NCBI RefSeq assembly: GCF_018882445.1
Contig: NZ_JACVOM010000004.1
Coordinates: 186,001 to 250,000, forward strand
Direction of reading: 5' to 3'
Source: Polynucleobacter sp. 15G-AUS-farblos
Lineage (GTDB): Bacteria; Pseudomonadota; Gammaproteobacteria; Burkholderiales; Burkholderiaceae
Length of the DNA stretch: 64,000 bases
Made by a program: the position numbers and the translations under genes. How positions within the stretch are numbered: position 1 is the stretch's first letter; every line of letters starts with the position of its first letter. The notes beneath the pieces are model-generated. The model worked only from the letters and a program-made list of their open reading frames with translations, ran no database searches and was not told where the DNA came from. This document shows positions 47,604-58,010 of this stretch, piece by piece.

Positions 47604-49940
47604 TTATTGAAGTTCGCTTACGCCGCCAGCGTTAGAGAATTCAGGAATAAACCAATCTCCATCAACCTGAGTTACACCGCTAGGGACTTCACGACTTTCC
47701 TGAGGGACATCTCTTAAGGCAGTGCCCATGTAAGAAATCCACATTGGCAATGCAAGACCACCACCTGTCTCTCGGTCACCTAAGCTAGCGGGCTTATCAA
47801 AACCAATCCATGCAACTGCAACCACTTTAGGGTTATAACCGGCGAACCATGCATCATGGGATTCATTAGTTGTGCCAGTTTTACCGGCAATATCGTTACG
47901 ACCTAACTTGGCTCTTGCCGATGCAGCAGTACCGCTCTTAGTCACTTCTTGCAACATGCTGTCCATCACAAAAGCTGTTCGGGCATCCAAGACTCTAGTG
48001 GCGTCCTCGCGTGCGCGAGTTGGTTTTGCCTCAAATAAAACCGCCCCTTTAGAGTCCACCATTTTGTCAATGAGGAATGGGTCGACTCGATAACCGCCAT
48101 TAGCAAACACACTATAAGCCGAAGCCATTTGCAGAGGAGTCACTGATCCCGCACCCAGTGCCATAGTCAAGTATGGCGGATGCTTTTCAGGCTCAAATCC
48201 AAAGCGTTGAATATATTCTTGGGCATAGGATGGACCAATTGCACGAATGATTCGAACCGAAACCAAATTCTTCGATTTTGCTAAGGCATTACGTAAACGC
48301 ATCATGCCGTCATATTTGCCATCGTAGTTCTTTGGCTCCCAAGCCTGACTGCCTGTTTCCATGCTGCCAATCGATAAAGGCGCATCATTTACTGCAGTGC
48401 TAGGAGAGAAACCTTTTTCGATTGCAGCAGCGTAGATAAAAGGCTTGAATGATGAGCCCGGTTGACGCAATGCTTGGGTGACATGGTTGAACTGATTACG
48501 GCGGAAATCAAAACCACCAACCAAGGAAAGAATCGCGCCCGTTTCGGCATTCATGGAAACAAAAGCTGCCTCTACCTGAGGCAGTTGCGCCAACTTCCAA
48601 ATGCCACCATCTGATAGCAATCTCACAATCGCACCAGGACGTAAACGTTTTTTAGGTTGCGCGCTATCAGTTAATGACGCTGATGCTAATTTCAGACCAT
48701 CACCTTTAATGGCAATCACATCGCCAGTTGATGTCATCACCTGCATCTCTTTAGGCTTTACATCCAGCACCACACCAGACTGCAAATCGTCTAATTGTGG
48801 ATAAGCCAATAAAGCTTCATCAATTGCACGCTGCATCTTAAGAGGATCCTCAGGCAAGGTTATGAAACCCTCTGGTCCCCGATAAGCATGTCGCAAGTCA
48901 TATTCAAATATGCCACGTCGCACGGCTTTGTAGGCGGCCTCTTGGTCGGTCTTCAAAATCGTGGTGTAAACATCAATACCCTGTGAGTAGATTGCTTCAC
49001 CATACTGAGTAAAGAGCAATTGACGAACCATCTCCGCAGGGAAATCTGCCCGTACACTAAATTCATTGCCTAAGCCGCGAATGCGCAACTCCTCTGCCAT
49101 TGCCTTTTGATAATCCTCTTGCGAGATATAAGACAAATCACGCATGCGCTGCAAAATGTATTCTTGACGAATTTTGGCGCGCCTGAAATTACTTACCGGG
49201 TTGTATGCTGAAGGCGCCTTAGGTAAGCCTGCCAACATGGCTGACTCTGCAATCGTGATGTCTTTTAACTCTTTACCAAAATAAATCTGCGCAGCACTTG
49301 AAAATCCGTAGGCTCTTTGTCCCAAGAAAATCTGATTCATATAGATCTCAAGAATCTTATCCTTGGTCAGTTGTGACTCAATTTCCCAAGACAAGAGGAC
49401 TTCATAAATCTTGCGGCTAAATGTTTTTTCATTGCTTAAAAAGAAATTGCGCGCCACCTGCATAGTGATTGTGGAGGCCCCTTGAGAGAGATTGCCACGT
49501 AAATTTGTCAAAGCAGCCCTCAAGATGCCGACATAATCAACGCCACCATGAGAGTAAAAGCGATCATCCTCAATCGCTAACACTGCATTACGCATGCTTT
49601 GTGGAATTTCATTCAAGGGAATAACTTTGCGACGCTCCTCACCAAACTCACCGATCAAGACCTTATCAGCCGTATAAATACGCAGAGGTGTCTTCGGGTT
49701 GTAATCGGTTAATGCAGATATTTTGGGTAGATTAGGCTTGGCGATTAAAAATGCATATCCCATCAAAAGCGCCACCACAAAAGCAAAGACCACTCCCATG
49801 ATGAGCAAAGCCTTAATTAAAGGATTGCTTGAAGAGTTTCGTGCCAAATGAGATTGGCCCCCATATTGACGAGGACGCCTGTCAGGCTGACGGGAAGTTC
49901 GCTGATTAATCGGCGGCTTGTCTTTTGGGGGGAGAGCCAT
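47604..49940 (-). CDS. mrcA: Penicillin-binding protein 1A (bifunctional transglycosylase/transpeptidase)
   Basis: Class A PBP of 778 residues polymerising and crosslinking peptidoglycan. A basic cytoplasmic tail precedes the membrane anchor (about 41-66). The GT51 domain has Glu124 in AIEDDRFYSHGGVD and QGASTITMQVARN (153-165). The transpeptidase has SSFK (496-499, Ser496 nucleophile), SKN (556-558) and KTGT (687-690). The N-terminal MALPPKDKPP start is well spaced. Divergent from the pilus-related pair, 12 bp before the RAYT gene. Confidence 0.97.
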   Translation of the reverse strand: MALPPKDKPPINQRTSRQPDRRPRQYGGQSHLARNSSSNPLIKALLIMGVVFAFVVALLMGYAFLIAKPNLPKISALTDYNPKTPLRIYTADKVLIGEFGEERRKVIPLNEIPQSMRNAVLAIEDDRFYSHGGVDYVGILRAALTNLRGNLSQGASTITMQVARNFFLSNEKTFSRKIYEVLLSWEIESQLTKDKILEIYMNQIFLGQRAYGFSSAAQIYFGKELKDITIAESAMLAGLPKAPSAYNPVSNFRRAKIRQEYILQRMRDLSYISQEDYQKAMAEELRIRGLGNEFSVRADFPAEMVRQLLFTQYGEAIYSQGIDVYTTILKTDQEAAYKAVRRGIFEYDLRHAYRGPEGFITLPEDPLKMQRAIDEALLAYPQLDDLQSGVVLDVKPKEMQVMTSTGDVIAIKGDGLKLASASLTDSAQPKKRLRPGAIVRLLSDGGIWKLAQLPQVEAAFVSMNAETGAILSLVGGFDFRRNQFNHVTQALRQPGSSFKPFIYAAAIEKGFSPSTAVNDAPLSIGSMETGSQAWEPKNYDGKYDGMMRLRNALAKSKNLVSVRIIRAIGPSYAQEYIQRFGFEPEKHPPYLTMALGAGSVTPLQMASAYSVFANGGYRVDPFLIDKMVDSKGAVLFEAKPTRAREDATRVLDARTAFVMDSMLQEVTKSGTAASARAKLGRNDIAGKTGTTNESHDAWFAGYNPKVVAVAWIGFDKPASLGDRETGGGLALPMWISYMGTALRDVPQESREVPSGVTQVDGDWFIPEFSNAGGVSELQ

Positions 49941-50074
49941 ATGACCAAATTATAGGGCGCTTAGTCAATTGTCCTAAAAGCAATAAAACCCACATTCTTT
50001 AAATTCTGGAAAGTGCGTTCTGATGCCAAATTAAGCCAAACCTGATAGTCATTCATTCTGAAGGCTTGAAGAAT

Positions 50075-50773
50075 ATGGGCATGCCAGCACGCCAAATTTC
50101 CCCCCAATCATTTGACCAAATCTTGAGTGATCTGGGTGATGATCCAGCAATCCCAGACCCCCATGGGATACGTAAATCAAGCGCCCCAAAAAATGTCGCT
50201 CCACCGGCTCCTAGCCAAAGTAATCCTCAGCCTATTTTTGGACTCCCGGGACAAATAGATTTACTTTCTCAAGCGAAAAAATTAGGTCTTTTTCTAAGCT
50301 TAGGGGTACTTTTACTAGCCCTCCTCATGGGCGGATTGATCACCTATAAATTCATTCAAGAGGATGGAAATACAGATTTAGAAGAATCTCAGCACCGCAT
50401 ATCAGCCCTGCAAAAGGAAGTGGGCTTAATACGAAAAGAACTGAATGAGGAAGTGGATATCCTATATGAAGAAATGGATAAATTAGAAGTGAGTATTCAC
50501 TCATTAAAGGAGATCAAGCCCAATATCAAGGCGCTTGCAAGGCCTACGACCACTCCACATGAACAAGAAATCCGTCGGTGGCGTTATTTAGGCAGCAGCC
50601 AAATTGGGGGGATCCAACAAGCACTGTTTCATCTTGGTAAATCTCATACCCAATTTGCAAAAGAAGCATTGGTATTGGGTGAATGGCGCCTTTCTCATAT
50701 TGAAAAGGATGCCGCCATTCTGAGTCATCCACAAGGCAAAACGATTGTGCTTAAACCGGTGAAAAGCGAATGA
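50075..50773 (+). CDS. Membrane protein with coiled coil, PilP-like C-terminus
   Basis: A 232-residue protein: Pro/Ser-rich cytoplasmic N-terminus, one membrane span (about 70-94, LGLFLSLGVLLLALLMGGLITYKFI), a coiled coil (97-147) and a C-terminal domain (165-229) with the two-stranded pattern LVLGEWRLSHIEKDAAILSHPQGKTIVL reminiscent of PilP. By position, between mrcA and a secretin gene, it takes the place of pilMNOP. The layout of a single span plus coiled coil also recalls PilN/PilO, so it may be a merged or replaced component; homology is inferred only. The ATG at 50075 is preferred over the TTG at 50066. It overlaps the secretin start by 4 bp. Confidence 0.65.
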   Translation: MGMPARQISPQSFDQILSDLGDDPAIPDPHGIRKSSAPKNVAPPAPSQSNPQPIFGLPGQIDLLSQAKKLGLFLSLGVLLLALLMGGLITYKFIQEDGNTDLEESQHRISALQKEVGLIRKELNEEVDILYEEMDKLEVSIHSLKEIKPNIKALARPTTTPHEQEIRRWRYLGSSQIGGIQQALFHLGKSHTQFAKEALVLGEWRLSHIEKDAAILSHPQGKTIVLKPVKSE

Positions 50774-51879
50774 AACAAGCCCATAAAAAACTCTCTTCAT
50801 TCTTCCTTTCTCTTGTCCTATTAGCACCCTTTTTTGTCAGCCCCTCCCTTGGCAATACCCCAAGCAAAAATCTTGCTCAAGAACCAGTAAGTCTTCACTT
50901 TTCTGAGATTGAGGTTTCCGAGCTTTTGCAGCTTTTAGCAAAGATGGGGAAAACCAATTTTTTACTCAGCGAGTCGATTAAAGGAAAGATTACTGTCAGC
51001 TTAAATAACACCCCTTGGCAAACAGCCCTTCACTCGATTATGGCTAGCAGGGGTCTTCGCCTGGTTCGGAATGGCGATATCTATTGGATTGGTCCTCATG
51101 CAGAAATCCAGGCGTTTCAAAAATATCGGCGTGAAGATGCGGCACTTCCTTTTGGTGGCGATCATGTGAATAGCCCGCGGCAAATCTTAATTGAAGCCCG
51201 CATTGTTGAGGCAGATGAGCGCTTTGCACGTGAGCTTGGCGTAAAGCTAGGCTCACAAGCCAATACTATAGGCGGCAATCCAGAGCAAACTTTGGTGAGC
51301 AACCTCGATTTGGCAGGCACCGGCCTCAATGGGTTTAGCCCCGCAACCATAGCAGCAACCCTAGTCTCCAAAAATGCACAGCGGCTCTTGCAGATAGAGC
51401 TCTCAGCACTTGAAACAGAGGGTCAAGGGAAAATTTTGTCTAATCCTCGCATCATGACTGGCGACCAAGTGAAAGCAACCATTGAACAAGGAACTGAGCT
51501 TCCCTATCAAACCACCTCCCAAAATGGCAGCAAGCTCCAATTTAGAAAGGCTAATTTACGCTTAGAGGTTCTTCCCAAAATTCATCCAGATGGAAAAATT
51601 TCGATGTTGGTTGGGATCAATAAAGACACTATAGGCATGAAAACAGAGCAGGGCTATGCCATTGACACTAAAAGCTTGAGCTCCGAGGTAACCGTTGAAA
51701 ACGGTGGTACAGCCATTATTGGTGGAATTTTTCAAACTACCGAAAGGGAAGATGAGGTGAAAATTCCTTTGTTGGGTGATATCCCTCTTCTTGGCCACTT
51801 ATTTCGTCATAAATCCAAATTACAAGACAAAACAGAGCTACTTGTCTTTCTAACACCCACCGTTCTAGACAAACCCTAA
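50770..51879 (+). CDS. Short secretin, HofQ/PilQ-like
   Basis: A 369-residue secretin against about 650-750 for PilQ and about 410 for HofQ. It has a signal peptide (about 1-28), one N0/STN-type domain (VSLHFSEIEVSELLQLLAKMGKTNFLLSESIKGKITVSLNNTPWQTALHSIMASRGLRLV split over 40-100), a short linker, and the secretin core from about 135 with QILIEARIVEADERFARELGVK, ILSNPRIMTGDQVKATIEQGTELPYQT and the signature VENGGTAIIGGIFQTTEREDEVKIPLLGDIPLLGHLFRHKS. The N-terminal AMIN domains and repeated N1 domains of PilQ are missing. A role in DNA uptake or a minimal pilus is inference. Confidence 0.85.
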   Translation: MKQAHKKLSSFFLSLVLLAPFFVSPSLGNTPSKNLAQEPVSLHFSEIEVSELLQLLAKMGKTNFLLSESIKGKITVSLNNTPWQTALHSIMASRGLRLVRNGDIYWIGPHAEIQAFQKYRREDAALPFGGDHVNSPRQILIEARIVEADERFARELGVKLGSQANTIGGNPEQTLVSNLDLAGTGLNGFSPATIAATLVSKNAQRLLQIELSALETEGQGKILSNPRIMTGDQVKATIEQGTELPYQTTSQNGSKLQFRKANLRLEVLPKIHPDGKISMLVGINKDTIGMKTEQGYAIDTKSLSSEVTVENGGTAIIGGIFQTTEREDEVKIPLLGDIPLLGHLFRHKSKLQDKTELLVFLTPTVLDKP

Positions 51880-51891
51880 TAAAATCGAGGG

Positions 51892-52416
51892 GTGAACTCT
51901 TCAACCAAGAATATTTTCCTCATCGGCCTTATGGGCGCGGGTAAGTCAACCGTAGGAAAAGTATTGGCCAAAAAATTAGGTCGTCGGTTTTTAGATGCAG
52001 ACCATGTCATCGAAGAGCGTTGTGGGGTCAAGATACCCGTCATCTTCGAAATGGAAGGTGAAGAAGGTTTTCGAAAACGTGAAGCGCAAACAATTCGAGA
52101 TGTCACTGCCGAAGAAAATATCATCCTAGCAACTGGTGGTGGCGCAGTCCTGTTGCCAGAAAATCGCAAAGCACTCAGTGAGCGTGGCACTGTCATTTAT
52201 CTCCATGCTAACCCTATTGAACTATGGCATCGCACTAAAGGTGGTGAAGGACGGCCCCTGCTGAGAAGTGGTGATCCAAAAAAAATTCTAGAAAATTTAT
52301 ATTCCCTTCGTGATCCTCTGTATCGCGAAATCGCTGATCACATCATTGAAACTGGCAAGCCCAGCGTCAATCAATTGGTCAACACCTTAATCATGCAACT
52401 TGAACTTGCCTCCTAA
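51892..52416 (+). CDS. aroK: Shikimate kinase
   Basis: Phosphorylates shikimate in the aromatic amino acid pathway. 174 residues with the P-loop GLMGAGKST (12-20), shikimate-binding [40 protein letters not shown] and the lid [13 protein letters not shown]. The start is GTG at 51892; the nearby AGGGG is too close to serve as a classic Shine-Dalgarno, so coupling to the secretin gene (12 bp upstream) is likely. Followed by aroB. Confidence 0.96.
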   Translation: MNSSTKNIFLIGLMGAGKSTVGKVLAKKLGRRFLDADHVIEERCGVKIPVIFEMEGEEGFRKREAQTIRDVTAEENIILATGGGAVLLPENRKALSERGTVIYLHANPIELWHRTKGGEGRPLLRSGDPKKILENLYSLRDPLYREIADHIIETGKPSVNQLVNTLIMQLELAS

Positions 52417-52417
52417 A

Positions 52418-53506
52418 ATGACGATGAAAACACTTGAAGTTGATCTCGGTAGTCGCAGCTATCCAATCTATATTGGCGCCAACCTGATTGATCAGCCTGC
52501 TTTATTTAGCGCATGTGAAAAAGCGACCTCTATTTATATTGTCACCAACACCACGGTTGCCCCACTCTATGCAGAGCGCCTTAGTAAAACCTTAAGCAGC
52601 TTTGGCAAACCCATCAGAACCATTGTGTTACCAGATGGCGAGTCATACAAGGATTGGAAAAATCTACAGCTCATTTTTGATGATCTTCTGAAATTTGGAG
52701 CCGATCGTCAAACGATGCTCATCGCTTTGGGCGGTGGCGTCATTGGGGATATGACTGGGTTTGCTGCAGCAAGTTTTATGCGAGGTGTACGGTTTATTCA
52801 GGTACCCACAACCCTGCTCTCTCAAGTAGATTCTTCGGTTGGTGGCAAGACCGGCATCAATCATCCGCTTGGAAAAAATATGATCGGGGCATTTCATCAA
52901 CCGGTGGCAGTGGTTGCCGATTTAAATACTTTAAAGACTCTGCCCGCACGCGAACTGTCTGCAGGTTTAGCGGAAGTAGTAAAACATGGCGCTATTGCAG
53001 ATGCTGCATTTTTGGACTGGATTGAATCTAATTCAGCTGGTTTATTGGCATGCGATACCGATGCTATGGCACATGCCGTCTTACGTTCTTGCGAAATTAA
53101 ATCTGCCGTTGTCTCTGCAGACGAAAGAGAAGGCGGCATTCGTGCAACTCTGAACTTTGGTCATACTTTTGGCCACGCCATTGAAGCAGGCATGGGTTAT
53201 GGTGAATGGCTACATGGTGAAGCAGTAGGTTGTGGCATGGTCATGGGTGCCGATCTATCTTGTCGCCTAAATCACATCAGCAAAGCAGAAGCGGAGCGCT
53301 TGACTAAAATCATCCAGTCAATGAACTTACCAATAGTGCCGCCAAAATTTGGAGCAGCTCGCTATATGGAGCTCATGCAGGTAGATAAAAAAACTGAAGG
53401 CGGCCAAATTCGTTATGTGCTTCTTGAAAAAATTGGCAAAGCCCAGATTAAGAGCGTGCCTGATGCACAAGTGTTAGAAACCTTAATCGCTACTGGTGCC
53501 GCCTAA
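52418..53506 (+). CDS. aroB: 3-dehydroquinate synthase
   Basis: NAD- and Zn-dependent second enzyme of the shikimate pathway, 362 residues. The NAD site is [21 protein letters not shown]; zinc ligands lie in [21 protein letters not shown] and [32 protein letters not shown] is diagnostic. The ATG at 52418 comes one base after the aroK stop; ATG 52424 is an alternative. The upstream in-frame TTG at 52400 is rejected. Confidence 0.97.
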   Translation: MTMKTLEVDLGSRSYPIYIGANLIDQPALFSACEKATSIYIVTNTTVAPLYAERLSKTLSSFGKPIRTIVLPDGESYKDWKNLQLIFDDLLKFGADRQTMLIALGGGVIGDMTGFAAASFMRGVRFIQVPTTLLSQVDSSVGGKTGINHPLGKNMIGAFHQPVAVVADLNTLKTLPARELSAGLAEVVKHGAIADAAFLDWIESNSAGLLACDTDAMAHAVLRSCEIKSAVVSADEREGGIRATLNFGHTFGHAIEAGMGYGEWLHGEAVGCGMVMGADLSCRLNHISKAEAERLTKIIQSMNLPIVPPKFGAARYMELMQVDKKTEGGQIRYVLLEKIGKAQIKSVPDAQVLETLIATGAA

Positions 53507-53515
53507 TTCAGCGAC

Positions 53516-53899
53516 TTATTTTTTCTTCAACTCTATAGTGATTGCTTTGCCTGCTTGGGCAGTAGCAAATTGAGATAAATCATTCAGCAGCTCACGGCCC
53601 GTTTTAGTGTCAAGCCATAATGGTTGAGCCATGGTGCCTGCCCAGCGATAGTGATAGCCGCCTGATTTAGCCGCAACCCAAATCTCATGCAAAGGCGGCT
53701 GCGTATTGACCACAATGACGCTTTTGTCACGAAAACGAATATTGATGACATTACCGCCTTGGCGCTCAACGTCTAAATCGAGATCGAGCTCATCATCAGC
53801 AGCCTCCAAGGCCAATTCAATTGATTGCAATAAATGACTGCCCTGCTCATGAAATTGCTTATCGTCGATAGTTTCAATACTCAAATTATTTGGATTCAT
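53516..53899 (-). CDS. cyaY: Iron-binding protein CyaY (bacterial frataxin)
   Basis: Regulates iron delivery and cysteine desulfurase in iron-sulfur cluster assembly. 127 residues, with acidic helix 1 (SIETIDDKQFHEQGSHLLQSIELALEAADDELDLDLD), then strands GNVINIRFRDKSVIVVNTQPPLHEIWVAAKSGGYHYRWAGTMAQPLWLDTKTGRELLNDLS. The HEIWVA and YHYRW motifs are typical. ATG 53899 is chosen; ATG 53914 and a further upstream codon are in frame. Converges on aroB, divergent from lptM. Confidence 0.95.
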   Translation of the reverse strand: MNPNNLSIETIDDKQFHEQGSHLLQSIELALEAADDELDLDLDVERQGGNVINIRFRDKSVIVVNTQPPLHEIWVAAKSGGYHYRWAGTMAQPLWLDTKTGRELLNDLSQFATAQAGKAITIELKKK

Positions 53900-53946
53900 A
53901 TCCGCGCCCTGCATGCTATATTCAATTATTCGTTTTAGAGACATTC

Positions 53947-54141
53947 ATGATAGCGATTATTAATAGAGTCCTTGGCATTAGCCTTCTAATATCCCTTGCT
54001 GGATGTGGGGTTAGGGGACCTCTGATTTTGCCAATTATCCCCCCGGTTCCTCCAGCGCCTACTGCGCCTGAACCCAAAGGGATACTCTATCCACCTCAGG
54101 CTCCTGAAGCCGCACAAACTCCGGCAAGCAATGACAAGTAA
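53947..54141 (+). CDS. lptM: Small lipoprotein LptM (YifL family)
   Basis: A 64-residue lipoprotein. Signal ends in lipobox SLAGC, followed at once by GVRGPLILP, matching the CGxKGPLYLP motif of LptM, which stabilises the LptDE LPS translocon. The tail is Pro/Ala-rich. Start ATG 53947 has AGAG upstream. The cyaY/lptM/lysA arrangement is the conserved setting. It overlaps lysA by 11 bp. Confidence 0.92.
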   Translation: MIAIINRVLGISLLISLAGCGVRGPLILPIIPPVPPAPTAPEPKGILYPPQAPEAAQTPASNDK

Positions 54142-55429
54142 AGTCCTTCCTCTTCCTAAATTATCTGGATTTACAGAGCGCAACGGTAACTGGTACGCCG
54201 AAGAAGTTCCTTTAGCAGACTTGGCAAACGAATTTGGTACCCCTCTCTATGTTTATAGTCGAAAAGCATTAACTGAGGCCTATCAAGCTTATGATCGCGC
54301 ATGTCTTGATGCAAGCGGCAAGCGCCGAGCTCGCGTTCATTACGCCATGAAAGCCAACAGTAACTTAGCTGTAATCGATTGCTTTAAAAAATTGGGGGCT
54401 GGCTTTGACTTAGTCAGCGGCGGCGAATTAGCTCGTGCCTTAGCAGTCGGAGCCGACCCAAAAAGTCTTGTCTTTGCAGGCGTTGGAAAATCGGCTACAG
54501 AAATTGCTCAAGCATTAGAAGCTGGCGTCAAATGCATCAATGTCGAATCGATCGCCGAACTTCATCAGATCAATCGCGTAGCTACGAAGCTCAATTGCCG
54601 TGCACCGATTTCCTTACGTGTTAATCCCGACGTAGACGCACAAACCCATCCCTATATTTCCACTGGTCTTAAAGGAAATAAATTTGGTATTGGATATCAC
54701 GAAGTATTAAAGACATATCGAGAGGCTGCACAACTATCGCAAATAGATGTGGTTGGCATCGATTGTCATATTGGTTCACAAATCACCACTACTGCGCCTT
54801 ATTTGGATGCTCTCGATAAAGTCTTAGATTTAGTTGAGCATTTAAAAAAAGAAGGCATTGTGATTCACCATCTTGATTTAGGTGGCGGCCTAGGCATTGC
54901 GTACAGTGATGAAACGCCGCCAGATATTACTGAGTTCACGAATACTTTATTAAATCGTGTAGCCGAGAGAGGCTTTGGACATCTTGATGTTGTGCTAGAG
55001 CCTGGAAGATCCCTGGTGGGTAATGCTGGCGTTCTCCTCACTAGAGTGGAATACCTCAAACCCGGCGTTGAAAAAAACTTTTGTATTGTGGATGCCGCTA
55101 TGACTGAGCTCATGCGCCCAGCCTTATATGAAGCGCATCATGGGATCGTGCCCGTACAAGCTAAGCCAGGCAAAGCAAGTACTTACGATGTCGTTGGTCC
55201 AGTTTGCGAATCCGGCGACTGGCTTGGAAGAGATCGTTCATTGGCAGTTGAAGAAGGGGATCTCTTGGCGATTCTGTCAGCGGGTGCTTATGGATTTGTG
55301 ATGGCATCAAACTACAACACACGTCCTAAGCCAGCTGAAATTATGGTGGACGGAAAAAATGTTTACGTCATTCGCAAACGTGAAAATACCAAAGACTTGT
55401 TTGCAAGCGAGACAGTGTTACCAAAATAA
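54131..55429 (+). CDS. lysA: Diaminopimelate decarboxylase
   Basis: PLP enzyme making L-lysine from meso-diaminopimelate. 432 residues. PLP Lys74 lies in VHYAMKANSN; GGLGIAYSDETPP, EPGRSLVGNAG and the active-site Cys in GPVCESGDWLG are present. The start overlaps the lptM end, giving a lptM-lysA operon closed by the terminator at 55447. Confidence 0.97.
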   Translation: MTSKVLPLPKLSGFTERNGNWYAEEVPLADLANEFGTPLYVYSRKALTEAYQAYDRACLDASGKRRARVHYAMKANSNLAVIDCFKKLGAGFDLVSGGELARALAVGADPKSLVFAGVGKSATEIAQALEAGVKCINVESIAELHQINRVATKLNCRAPISLRVNPDVDAQTHPYISTGLKGNKFGIGYHEVLKTYREAAQLSQIDVVGIDCHIGSQITTTAPYLDALDKVLDLVEHLKKEGIVIHHLDLGGGLGIAYSDETPPDITEFTNTLLNRVAERGFGHLDVVLEPGRSLVGNAGVLLTRVEYLKPGVEKNFCIVDAAMTELMRPALYEAHHGIVPVQAKPGKASTYDVVGPVCESGDWLGRDRSLAVEEGDLLAILSAGAYGFVMASNYNTRPKPAEIMVDGKNVYVIRKRENTKDLFASETVLPK

Positions 55430-55446
55430 TGTATTGAATAGCCCAA

Positions 55447-55479
55447 GAAAAAACCCCGCTAAACCAGCGGGGTTTTTTT
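55447..55479. terminator. Bidirectional terminator between lysA and cytochrome c4
   Basis: Arms AAACCCCGCT (55451-55460) and AGCGGGGTTT (55466-55475) with a 5-nt loop; T-runs follow on plus (TTTTTTT) and minus (TTTTTTCTT) strands. Confidence 0.94.
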
Positions 55480-55498
55480 ATCTTTTTATTTTTTTAGA

Positions 55499-56224
55499 TT
55501 AACGCAGACCAGCCATGTAATCTGCCACTGCCTTCATCTCTTGATCTGAAAGCTTGGCAGCAATCATTGACATTTGACTACTATTTTTGCGTGTACCTTC
55601 ACGGAAAGCCATTAGCTGGGCGCTAGAGTAGTCAGCCCATTGACCGCTTAACAAAGGATATTGATTTGGAATACCAGCGCCAGTAGGGCTATGGCAAGCA
55701 GCACAAGCTGGAACGCCCTTAGCAGCAATACCGCCGCGATAAATACTTTGACCCAACTGGATACTGTCTTTATTTTGAGCAACACCTAAAGAAGCTGGTT
55801 GAGCAGCCAAGTAAGCAGAAATATTGTTCATGTCTTGCTCAGTCAAAGTAGCAGACATACCCATCATGACTGGGTTTGCACGACTGCCCTCTTTAAAGTT
55901 CTTTAATTGCTTAGCTGTATATGCAGCATGCTGTGCTGATAATTTTGGCCATGTGCTTACTGCGCTCTGGCCTTTAGGGCCATGGCATGTAAGACAAGCA
56001 GTTACGCCGCGACTAGCATCCCCATTGGAATACAGTGCTTCACCTGCAGCTAGGTCTACCTTTGGCTTACCTGGCACGGCTGCTTTGGCATCAGCCATTG
56101 GAGCTGCCGGGGCAGGATCAGCCGCAAATGCAAGACCAGAAATGCTTGTTAGAGCGAAAATGGAGATAACCGCAAAACCAGCACGCAGGCTAGTTAATTT
56201 GGAGATTTGGGAGCTTTGACGCAT
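55499..56224 (-). CDS. Diheme cytochrome c4
   Basis: A 241-residue periplasmic electron carrier of two class I cytochrome domains. The heme sites are CLTCH (77-81) and CAACH (174-178); each is followed by a Met ligand region (MMGMSATLTEQDMNNISAYLA and MSMIAAKLSDQEMKAVADYMAG). The signal peptide runs to about 34 (LAFA), with a longer N-terminal leader (MRQSSQISKLTSLRAG). Likely carries electrons from the bc1 complex to terminal oxidases. Divergent from engB. Confidence 0.94.
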   Translation of the reverse strand: MRQSSQISKLTSLRAGFAVISIFALTSISGLAFAADPAPAAPMADAKAAVPGKPKVDLAAGEALYSNGDASRGVTACLTCHGPKGQSAVSTWPKLSAQHAAYTAKQLKNFKEGSRANPVMMGMSATLTEQDMNNISAYLAAQPASLGVAQNKDSIQLGQSIYRGGIAAKGVPACAACHSPTGAGIPNQYPLLSGQWADYSSAQLMAFREGTRKNSSQMSMIAAKLSDQEMKAVADYMAGLR

Positions 56225-56338
56225 TATGTTTACCTTGGCAAAAATTCCTAAAAGTGTTTGGGCCCTACATTTACAACCTTTTACCCAACACCATGAGATA
56301 TTTCATGATTTTGCGTGATTTTACAATAGCTTCTCGAC

Positions 56339-58007
<1,669 letters not shown>

Positions 58008-58010
58008 GTT

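Noticed and set aside
53900..53944. N-terminal extension of cyaY up to 53944
   Set aside because: It overlaps the lptM control region, exceeds the normal frataxin length further, and ATG 53899 has an AGGG-type site upstream.
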